From: Sphingomonas sp. BK235 | GTDB taxonomy: Bacteria; Pseudomonadota; Alphaproteobacteria; Sphingomonadales; Sphingomonadaceae | Assembly: GCF_004345855.1 (NCBI RefSeq) | Contig: NZ_SLXN01000005.1 | Span: forward strand, 275,216-339,215 | Length of the DNA stretch: 64,000 nt | Direction of reading: 5' to 3' | Shown: positions 57,055 to 64,000 of the stretch, in pieces | Numbering within the stretch: the first letter of the stretch is position 1 | Layout: the number at the start of each line of letters is the position of its first letter | Made by a program: the position numbers and the translations under genes | Notes under the pieces: generated by a model | What the model was told of the DNA's origin: nothing | What the model saw: only the letters and a program-made list of their open reading frames with translations | The model's database searches: none

Positions 57055-59721
57055 ATGACCGAGCAATACGTCTATCGCTTCGGCGGCGGGGTGTCGGAGG
57101 GCAAGGCGGGCGACAAGAACCGGCTCGGCGGCAAGGGCGCGAACCTCGCCGAGATGGCCTCGATCGGCCTGCCGGTGCCGCCGGGCTTCACCATCTCCAC
57201 CGCGATGTGCGCGCGTTACTATGAGGAGGGCGAGCGCTTCCCCGAGTCGCTGCGCGGCGAGGTTGCCGAGGGCATCACGCATATCGAGGGCGTCACCGGC
57301 CGACGCTTCGGCGACGCGGCCGACCCGCTGCTCGTCTCGGTGCGCTCGGGCGCGCGCGTGTCGATGCCGGGGATGATGGACACCGTCCTCAACCTCGGCC
57401 TCAACGACGCCACCGTCGAGGGGCTGGCCGCGGCGAGCGGCGACGCGCGCTTCGCCTGGGACAGCTATCGCCGCTTCATCCAGATGTACGCCGACGTGGT
57501 GCTCGAGCTCGACCACGGCGCCTTCGAGGAAGCGCTGGAGATCGCCAAGGAGGACCGCGGCTACACGCTCGACACCGAGCTGTCCGCCGACGACCTGCGC
57601 GGCCTGGTGGCCGAGTATAAGCAGCTGGTCGAGCAGCTCTGGGGCCGCGCCTTTCCGCAGGATGTCCACGACCAATTGTGGGGTGCGGTGGGCGCGGTGT
57701 TCGGCTCGTGGCAGTCCGATCGCGCCAAGGTATACCGCCGGCTCAACCACATCCCCGGCGACTGGGGCACCGCGGTGAACGTTCAGGCGATGGTGTTCGG
57801 CAACATGGGCGACACCAGCGCCACCGGGGTCGCCTTCACCCGCGATCCCTCGACCGGCGAGCGCGCTTATTACGGCGAGTTCCTCATCAACGCGCAGGGC
57901 GAGGACGTCGTCGCGGGCATCCGCACGCCGCAATATCTGACGCGCGCGGCGCGCGAGCGGGCGGGGGCCAAGCCGCTGTCGATGGAGGAGGCGCTGCCCG
58001 CGGTCTACGCCGAGCTGGCGCGCGTGTTCGACACGCTCGAGACGCATTACCGCGACATGCAGGACATCGAGTTCACGGTGCAGCAGGGCGTGCTGTGGAT
58101 GCTCCAGACGCGGTCGGGCAAGCGCACCGCCAAGGCCGCGCTGAAGATCGCGGTCGACATGGCGGAGGAGGGGCTGATCACGCGCGAGGAGGCGATCGCG
58201 CGCGTCGACCCGTCCGCGCTCGACCAATTGCTCCACCCGACGCTCGACCCAGCGGCGGCGCGCGACGTGCTGACCAAGGGGCTGCCCGCCTCGCCGGGTG
58301 CCGCCTCGGGCGCGGCGGTGTTCGACGCCGACACCGCCGAGCGCTGGGCCGCCGACGGGCGCGCGGTGATCCTGCTGCGCACCGAGACCAGCCCCGAGGA
58401 CATCCACGGCATGCACGCCGCCAAGGGCATCCTCACCGCGCGCGGCGGGATGACCAGCCACGCCGCGGTGGTGGCGCGCGGCATGGGGCGGCCGTGCGTC
58501 TCGGGCGCAGGCGCGCTGTCGATCGACGCGCGCGCCAAGGTGGCGCGGGTCGGCGGGCGCGAGCTGCGCGAGGGCGACGTGCTGACGATCGACGGCGCCA
58601 CCGGCGAGGTGATGGCGGGCGAGGTGGCGACGATCCAGCCCGAGCTGGCGGGCGACTTCGGCACGCTGATGGAATGGGCCGACGCGGTGCGCCGCCTCAA
58701 GGTGCGCGCCAATGCCGAGACGCCGGCGGACTGCCGCACCGCGCGCGACTTTGGCGCCGAGGGCGTCGGGCTGTGCCGCACCGAGCATATGTTCTTCGAG
58801 AGCGACCGCATCACCGCGGTGCGCCAGATGATCCTGGCGAGCGACGAGCGCGGCCGGCGCGCCGCCTTGGAGAAGCTGTTGCCGGCGCAGCGCGCCGACT
58901 TCACCGCGATCTTCGAGGTGATGGCCGGGCTGCCGGTGACGGTGCGGCTGCTCGACCCGCCGCTCCACGAGTTCCTGCCGCACGAGGAGAAGGAGTTCGC
59001 CGAGGTCGCCGAGGCGGCCGGGGTGGCGGTGGACGTGCTCCAGCGCCGCGCCGCCGAGCTGCACGAGTTCAACCCGATGCTGGGGCATCGCGGCTGCCGG
59101 CTCGGGGTGACCTATCCCGAGATCTACGAGACCCAGGCGCGCGCGATCTTCGAGGCCGCGCTCGACGTGGCGGAGAAGAGCGGGGAGGCGCCGATCCCCG
59201 AGGTGATGATCCCGCTGGTCGCGACCAAGCGCGAGCTCGACCTGATGAAGGCAGTGGTCGACCGCGCTGCCGAGGCGGTGTTCGCGGAGCGCGGGCGGCG
59301 GGTGGAGTATCTGGTCGGCACGATGATCGAGCTGCCGCGCGCCGCGCTCAAGGCCGGTGAGATCGCCGCGAGCGGCGAGTTCTTCTCGTTCGGTACTAAC
59401 GACCTCACTCAGACGACGCTGGGCGTGAGCCGCGACGACGCGGCGCGCTTCCTCGGCGCGTACGTGGAGCAGGGGATCTACGCGCGCGACCCGTTCGTCA
59501 GTCTCGACGTCGAGGGGGTGGGCGAGCTGGTCGCGCTGGCGGCCGAGCGCGGGCGCGCGACGCGGCCGGGGATCAAGCTCGGCATCTGCGGCGAACATGG
59601 CGGCGACCCGGCGTCGATCGCCTTCTGCGAGCAGGTCGGGTTGGATTACGTCTCGGCCTCGCCGTACCGCGTGCCGATCGCTCGGCTGGCGGCGGCGCAG
59701 GCGGCGCAGGCGGCGCGCTAG
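57055..59721 (+). CDS. ppdK: Pyruvate, phosphate dikinase
   Basis: The 888-residue enzyme interconverts ATP, phosphate and pyruvate with AMP, diphosphate and phosphoenolpyruvate. The N-terminal ATP-grasp part has GGKGANLAEMASIGLPVPPG. The phospho-histidine domain has GGMTSHAAVVARGMGRPCVS with catalytic His at about 469. The C-terminal barrel has the acid/base Cys in CGEHGGDP (about 845). Length is typical. Its place after glyQS is common in sphingomonads. The start follows ACAAGGA. Confidence 0.97.
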   Translation: MTEQYVYRFGGGVSEGKAGDKNRLGGKGANLAEMASIGLPVPPGFTISTAMCARYYEEGERFPESLRGEVAEGITHIEGVTGRRFGDAADPLLVSVRSGARVSMPGMMDTVLNLGLNDATVEGLAAASGDARFAWDSYRRFIQMYADVVLELDHGAFEEALEIAKEDRGYTLDTELSADDLRGLVAEYKQLVEQLWGRAFPQDVHDQLWGAVGAVFGSWQSDRAKVYRRLNHIPGDWGTAVNVQAMVFGNMGDTSATGVAFTRDPSTGERAYYGEFLINAQGEDVVAGIRTPQYLTRAARERAGAKPLSMEEALPAVYAELARVFDTLETHYRDMQDIEFTVQQGVLWMLQTRSGKRTAKAALKIAVDMAEEGLITREEAIARVDPSALDQLLHPTLDPAAARDVLTKGLPASPGAASGAAVFDADTAERWAADGRAVILLRTETSPEDIHGMHAAKGILTARGGMTSHAAVVARGMGRPCVSGAGALSIDARAKVARVGGRELREGDVLTIDGATGEVMAGEVATIQPELAGDFGTLMEWADAVRRLKVRANAETPADCRTARDFGAEGVGLCRTEHMFFESDRITAVRQMILASDERGRRAALEKLLPAQRADFTAIFEVMAGLPVTVRLLDPPLHEFLPHEEKEFAEVAEAAGVAVDVLQRRAAELHEFNPMLGHRGCRLGVTYPEIYETQARAIFEAALDVAEKSGEAPIPEVMIPLVATKRELDLMKAVVDRAAEAVFAERGRRVEYLVGTMIELPRAALKAGEIAASGEFFSFGTNDLTQTTLGVSRDDAARFLGAYVEQGIYARDPFVSLDVEGVGELVALAAERGRATRPGIKLGICGEHGGDPASIAFCEQVGLDYVSASPYRVPIARLAAAQAAQAAR

Positions 59722-59788
59722 AGGCTGACTCCCGCGCTCATGCCAGAGCGGGAGCCCAGCGCGGCGGGCGTGACGCTCGTGGCTCAGG

Positions 59789-59949
59789 GCTCCTGCGTCC
59801 GCAGGAGCTGCCGGCTGGTTCACACCAGGTGGATCACGCCAGGCGTTTGATCCCGCTCCTCTGAAGCGGCAACGTGCTCCGGCGAACGCCGGAGCCCGGG
59901 GGCACCGACGCTATGGCCCGCCGCTCTGGGGCTCCCGCGAGCGCGGGAG
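59789..59949. repeat. Cluster of three GC hairpins after ppdK
   Basis: The hairpins are GCTCCTGC-GTCC-GCAGGAGC (59789-59808), GCTCCGGCG-AA-CGCCGGAGC (59876-59895) and CTCCCGCG-AG-CGCGGGAG (59932-59949). The middle one repeats the 5439 hairpin. They lie between the convergent ppdK and YdcF-like genes and may act as terminators, though none has a clear T-run. Confidence 0.6.
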
Positions 59950-59991
59950 TAGGGTGCGGCTTGGGTATACCAACCTCTTCGGACGCCCCGG

Positions 59992-61131
59992 TCAGGGATC
60001 GAGCGGGTCGAGCGGGTCGATCCGGAGCGACTCGCGCGCCGGGCGGAACTCGATCGCGCCGGGCGAGCGCCGCGGGCCGATCGCTCCCGGCAGATAGCCC
60101 AGCTCGCGCCGGTTACGCGCGGCGAAAGCGGCGCCCTCGATGTAGCGGCTCTGTTCGGGGTTGCAGACGATCAGCGCGGGGCGGTCGGGCGGGGCGCCGA
60201 GCGCGACCAGCTCGCGCGTCGCGTCGCGCAGGTTTGTCGTGGTGTGGCGGGCAAAGGGTTCGAGCACGATCGCCTCGGCCGGCACACCGTAGCGCTCGAT
60301 CAGCGCCCGGCGCATCTCCACCGCCTCGGTGAAGCGGGTCGCTCGCGGGTGGGCGCGGCCGCCGCTGACGATGATCAGCGCGGCATCGCCCGCGGCATAA
60401 AGCTCGGCAGCGAGACGGACGTGGTACTGGCCGCCGGGGCTGAGCGGCATGTCGGGCACCTCCGGTCCGACCCCGGTGACGATCAGCGCGGTGTAGCGAT
60501 AGCGTGACCAGTCGAGCGCGCGGGCGCGGCGGCGGGCGGGGGCGTCGAGCGCGGTGTCGTCGCGGACCGCGTCGGTGCGGTCGTTGGTCTGGAGCAGCGC
60601 CAGCGCGAGCTCGACGCTCGGATCGAGTGCGCCGGCGCGCTGGGTGGCGGCGAGCGCGACGGCGGCGCGCAGCCGCGTCTTCGCCTCGGCGCTGTCGGCG
60701 GCGACCTCGGGGCCGTCGATCGCCGGGTAGCGCGGCGCGACGCCGAGCGCGTAGATGTCGAGGATCGCGGTGACGCCGCGCAGCTCGCGACCGAGCTGCA
60801 CCGCCGCGCCATCGTCGGCCACGGCCGGCGAGGCGCCGGCAGGCGGGCGGGCCGCCGCGGCGAACGAGGCGATCTCCGCCGCCTCCCAGCGCGATGCGCG
60901 CGCGACGCAGGCGGCATCATCGCCGCAGGCGCTCACCCGTGCGGCGCGAGCGCGACGCAGCGGCTCGGGCACCGCGCCCGCGCCCAGCCGCGCGAGCAGC
61001 GGGAACAGCCGCGCCGCCAGCGCCTCGCTCGAGCGGTCGCGCACCGGCACCGCGGTGGCGCGCGCCGACGCACCCGCGGCGAGCGGGACCGCCGCCGCGA
61101 GCAGCAGCGCGACCGCGCGCGCGCTCACCAC
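59992..61131 (-). CDS. YdcF-like protein with C-terminal DUF218 domain
   Basis: The product has 379 residues. The signal peptide (VALLLAAAVPLAAGASARA) is followed by about 190 helical residues. A DUF218/YdcF fold (about 215-350) has ALIVTGVGPEVPD, ALIIVSGGRAHPRATRFTEA and the conserved VLEPFARHTTTNLRDA. The family is linked to envelope processes (ElyC/SanA-like), with biochemical role unclear. GTG 61131, or the next GTG at 61128, overlaps the TonB receptor stop, so the two are translationally coupled. Confidence 0.83.
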   Translation of the reverse strand: MVSARAVALLLAAAVPLAAGASARATAVPVRDRSSEALAARLFPLLARLGAGAVPEPLRRARAARVSACGDDAACVARASRWEAAEIASFAAAARPPAGASPAVADDGAAVQLGRELRGVTAILDIYALGVAPRYPAIDGPEVAADSAEAKTRLRAAVALAATQRAGALDPSVELALALLQTNDRTDAVRDDTALDAPARRRARALDWSRYRYTALIVTGVGPEVPDMPLSPGGQYHVRLAAELYAAGDAALIIVSGGRAHPRATRFTEAVEMRRALIERYGVPAEAIVLEPFARHTTTNLRDATRELVALGAPPDRPALIVCNPEQSRYIEGAAFAARNRRELGYLPGAIGPRRSPGAIEFRPARESLRIDPLDPLDP

Positions 61132-63596
61132 GAGCGGGTCACCACCAGCCGCACGTTGCGCCCGAAGATCGGGCGGCCGTAAATGGCGTTGGCGGTGCCC
61201 TGGCCGCTGAGATTGTCGGTGCGCGTATTGCCCTCCGTCAGCCCCTTGGCGTTGGTGAGATTGTCGCCGACCACCTGCACCTGCCAGTCGCCCCGCGTGG
61301 CAGTCACGCCCGCGCCGAAGGTGGAATAGGACGGCAGCGCGGTGTTGTTGTAGATGTCGACGTAGCGCTTCCCCATATAGTTCCAGCGGCCGTACAGGTC
61401 GATGTCGGTGTCGCCCGCGGCGAAGCGGAAGGTCGGGCGCAGGTTGCCGTACACCTTGGGCTCGCGCACGATCTGCTTGCCCTCGGCGGCCTGCGGGTCG
61501 GCGCCGGTGCTGCTGCGGAAGTTGCGATATTCGGGGCTGCTGACCGTCAGCGCGGCGTTGAGCTGGAACCAGTCGGTTGCCTTGAGCAGGCCGTCGAGCT
61601 CGACGCCCTTGATCTGCGCCTCGCCGATGAAGGGCACGTTGACGTCGTTGCGCCCGGTGGTCGGGTCGAAGGCGAGGAACGAGGCGTTGAGCGGATCGAA
61701 GTTGGTGTAGAAGCCGGTGGCGTAGAGGTACGAGCCGCCCGATTGCAGCTTGATGCCGACCTCATATTGGTCGGCCTTGGTGGTGATGATCGTCGGGTTG
61801 ATCGAATAGGTCACCTGCATCGACGGCGGCGTCTCCAGGTGCGAGGCGCGCGCGTAGAGGCCGAAGTGGCGCGTGAAGTCGTAGTTCACGCCCGCGGTCC
61901 AGTTGGTGATGTTGGGCTTGAGCGTGCGGTTGGTGACGGTGCCGGTGAAGCCGCGCGTGGCATTGTCCGCCAGCGTGGTCGGGTCGCCGAGATTGTACTG
62001 CGCGGTGTTGGCGGCATAGCCGGCGTAGTCGTAGCGCTCGTGGCGGATGCCCGCGTCGACGCGCAACCCGCGCACGACCTCCCAGGTGTCGTTGGCGTAG
62101 AGCGCGACCATCTTGGCGTCGGCGTCGCCCTTGGTCAGCGTCGCTGCATAGTTGAGCGCGCCATTGTCGGTGACTCGGCCGAGCACGGCGCCCGTGGCGG
62201 AATAGGCCACGAGGTCGAGCGTACGCGGCTTGCCCGCCACCTCGATCAGATAGTTCTGGTAGATCGACTCGGCGCTGGCGCCATAGGCGCTCGCGTAGAC
62301 CCCGACCTTGAGGTCGTGCCGCCCGATCCCGGTGTCGAACGCGCGCGCGACGCTGAGATCGCCCTGCGCCGAGTAGAAGCGCGAGTGGATGTCACGATAC
62401 TGGCCCTGCACCACCAGCCCCGGGGCGGCATAAGGGTCGTAGACCGTGTTGGTCCCCGCGAGGACATAGCCCATCGACGCGACCGGCCCGAAGGCGGCGC
62501 GCGAGGCGGTGAGATAGGAATTGGCGAAGGCGTTGCCGTCGCTCGGGTTGGTGGTCGAGTAGAAGGCGGTGAAGTCGAGCCTGCCCTTGGTGAAACCCGC
62601 CTTGGCGGAGATCAGCCAGTCGCCGAGGTCGGTGTCATATTGCACGCCGGCGTTGAACATCTGCATGTGGCGCCCGGTGGCGAGGTCACTCGAGCGGCCC
62701 TGGATCACGCCGGCACCGTCGCGATATTTCAGGTTCACGTCGCGCAGCGCGGGCGAGTTCATCGTGCCGCTGAAATAATCGATGTAGCGATCGAGCGAGC
62801 GGCTCGGGTCGCGCGGGTCCGCGGTCGGGATCGGCAGGTAGAAGACGTTGTGGTCGTTGACGTAGTTGGCGCTGACCTTGAGCGTGCCGGTGCCCGTGTC
62901 GTGCGTGAGGTTGGCGCGGATCTGGCCGCCGCGGTCGTTGGGGAAGCCGTTGTCGCGATAGCCGTCATGGTAGCGCAGAAAGCCGCCGATCGCGTAATGC
63001 GTGCTGTCGTCGAGCCTGCCCGACTGGACCGCGTCGAGCCGGTACAGCCCGGTGTCGCCGAGCGTCACGCGTGCCTTGCCGCGCGCTTCGTCGCGACCGG
63101 TGACGGTCACCGCGTTGACGATCGCGCCCGAGTAGCTGGCGTAGACAGGGGCGGGGCCGCCGCGCACCACTTCGAGCCGCTCGGTCATCAGGTCGGGGCG
63201 GATCAGCGCGTCGCCGCGGAAGAAGAAGCCGTCATTCTCGTGGAACAGCGGCAGGCCGTCCTGCTGGAAGCTGACGAAGCCGCCGTCGTTGGGCAGGCCG
63301 CGGATGCGGTAGATGTTCTGCACCTCGCCGCCGGTCGACTCGGTCTGGAAGCCGGGGAGCTGGCCGATCAGGTCGGCGGTGTTGAGCGGCGCGATGCGCT
63401 GTATCTCCTCCTGCGACACCGAGTTGATCGCGTAGGAGACGTCGAAGCGGCGCTCGGCGCGGGTCGAACCGGTGACGATGATGTCGTCCGCCGCGGTGTC
63501 GGCGCCCTGCGGCGCGGCGGCTTCCTGCGCCAGCGCGGCGGGCGCCGCCAGACAGATGGCCATAGCGGCCGTGCAAGCGAGCACGTGCTTTCTCAC
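61125..63596 (-). CDS. TonB-dependent receptor
   Basis: The product has 823 residues with a signal peptide ending near PAALAQ. DDIIVTGSTRAERRFDVSYA is the TonB box and linker. The plug contains NTADLIGQLPGF, IYRIRGLPNDGGFVSFQQDG and LEVVRGGPAPVYASYSGAIV. The barrel ends NVRLVVTRSW with C-terminal Trp. Ligand unknown. A YdcF-like gene overlaps its stop by 7 bp, so the pair is probably functionally linked. Upstream (plus strand) lies an rRNA-operon promoter. Confidence 0.9.
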   Translation of the reverse strand: MRKHVLACTAAMAICLAAPAALAQEAAAPQGADTAADDIIVTGSTRAERRFDVSYAINSVSQEEIQRIAPLNTADLIGQLPGFQTESTGGEVQNIYRIRGLPNDGGFVSFQQDGLPLFHENDGFFFRGDALIRPDLMTERLEVVRGGPAPVYASYSGAIVNAVTVTGRDEARGKARVTLGDTGLYRLDAVQSGRLDDSTHYAIGGFLRYHDGYRDNGFPNDRGGQIRANLTHDTGTGTLKVSANYVNDHNVFYLPIPTADPRDPSRSLDRYIDYFSGTMNSPALRDVNLKYRDGAGVIQGRSSDLATGRHMQMFNAGVQYDTDLGDWLISAKAGFTKGRLDFTAFYSTTNPSDGNAFANSYLTASRAAFGPVASMGYVLAGTNTVYDPYAAPGLVVQGQYRDIHSRFYSAQGDLSVARAFDTGIGRHDLKVGVYASAYGASAESIYQNYLIEVAGKPRTLDLVAYSATGAVLGRVTDNGALNYAATLTKGDADAKMVALYANDTWEVVRGLRVDAGIRHERYDYAGYAANTAQYNLGDPTTLADNATRGFTGTVTNRTLKPNITNWTAGVNYDFTRHFGLYARASHLETPPSMQVTYSINPTIITTKADQYEVGIKLQSGGSYLYATGFYTNFDPLNASFLAFDPTTGRNDVNVPFIGEAQIKGVELDGLLKATDWFQLNAALTVSSPEYRNFRSSTGADPQAAEGKQIVREPKVYGNLRPTFRFAAGDTDIDLYGRWNYMGKRYVDIYNNTALPSYSTFGAGVTATRGDWQVQVVGDNLTNAKGLTEGNTRTDNLSGQGTANAIYGRPIFGRNVRLVVTRSW

Positions 63597-64000
63597 GATA
63601 GGTCCCCAATATGTCGTTGATACGGCGTTGCGCCGTTGCGGCGGGGGCTAGGTGCGGGCGGTGACGATCCGGTGACAATCCAGCGTCTTCTCAGTGACAT
63701 GGGATCGGTTCCGCCGCCCAAGCACATTTTTGCATTTTTCCGTTGACGGCCTGTTGGACCGCTCATATAAGCCGACTTCTCGACGGGGCGGGCCACTCGC
63801 TGGAACGCTCCATCGATCAGCGCTAGACCAGGTGCCAGCGTCGCTCCGGTAAAAGGGAGTTTGACGGGGCGCCGGTTTTTCGCGGCTCTTTGACATTGTA
63901 GGTTGAGATGAAGGGACATGTGGACGGTGGTCTGCGGGTCTTGTGCATTCAAGGTGCACGGGGGTCGTCAGAGCATAAGTCGTTTCATGTGTCCTTCACG
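63597..64000. other. Upstream region of TonB receptor and rRNA operon leader
   Basis: These 404 bp to the window edge have no protein gene. They contain the strong plus-strand promoter at 63744 and a leader with GCTCTTTGACATTGT at 63885-63899. That sequence is typical of the region preceding 16S rRNA in sphingomonads. The 16S gene itself would begin beyond position 64000. Confidence 0.75.
63744..63772 (+). promoter_or_regulatory. Strong sigma-70 promoter, probable rrn P1
   Basis: TTGACG (63744-63749) and TATAAG (63767-63772) are separated by exactly 17 bp. An AT-rich stretch just upstream (CACATTTTTGCATTTTT) looks like an UP element. Unusual strength and the downstream leader fit an rRNA operon promoter. 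Confidence 0.8.

Noticed and set aside
57001..59823. 940-codon minus-strand open frame over ppdK
   Set aside because: Antisense shadow; ppdK motifs on the other strand are intact.

Overview
The window looks like chromosomal DNA of a Sphingomonas-like alphaproteobacterium (order Sphingomonadales). The evidence is the very high GC content, four TonB-dependent receptors in 64 kb (one of the Caulobacter/Xanthomonas TIGR01782 type), the L25, L21-L27, glyQ-glyS-ppdK and purD/xseA gene sets, a DUF2093 gene next to xseA, and a right edge that reads like a sphingomonad rRNA-operon leader. No prophage, insertion sequence, CRISPR array or complete mobile element is visible.

Layout. 0-5.2 kb: 3' part of a trypsin-like autotransporter and a large catalase (katE). 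5.6-11 kb: a DUF2256 mini-gene, a GH26-like lipoprotein, a glycine-zipper protein, an SRAP protein, a small Cys-containing secreted protein, trmB, a secreted unknown and a PAP2 phosphatase. 11-22.7 kb: two TonB-dependent receptors (the second followed 11 bp later by a glycerophosphodiester phosphodiesterase), DUF805, dienelactone hydrolase, gpmA, a quinone-oxidoreductase-like gene and a broken tetR gene. 22.8-25.2 kb: a PepSY - response regulator - histidine kinase operon. 25.3-30.2 kb: ABC-F ATPase, TetR, GNAT, rplU-rpmA with promoter and terminator, hspQ and tRNA-Ser(CGA). 30.3-31 kb: a short AT-rich foreign-looking patch. 31-37 kb: OmpA-like lipoprotein, CNNM/CorC protein, and a hydrolase - siderophore receptor pair. 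36.8-42.3 kb: purD - HhH membrane protein - GreA/GreB-like operon, with xseA - DUF2093 - M23 lipoprotein diverging from it. 42.5-50.5 kb: PHA-granule protein, VOC protein, DEAD-box helicase, SDR, TIGR02466 oxygenase, pth, rplY, TraB/GumN protein. 50.8-54 kb: three overlapping TadG/TadE-type pilus genes. 54-59.7 kb: glyQ-glyS-ppdK. 60-63.6 kb: TonB receptor overlapping a YdcF-like gene. 63.7-64 kb: strong promoter and leader of an rRNA operon running off the window.

Themes. Much of the content is housekeeping (translation, purines, glycolysis, DNA repair) mixed with envelope functions: outer-membrane uptake coupled to periplasmic hydrolases, Tad-type surface appendages and oxidative-stress defence. 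Between genes lie short dispersed palindromic repeats built on GTCATCCCGG...CCGGGATGAC pairs. One copy sits in-frame inside a TetR gene. The least ordinary items are that insertion, the AT-rich patch next to tRNA-Ser, the CATG shared by the divergent purD and xseA starts, and a 19-bp tandem repeat array. I found no convincing multi-gene novel system.
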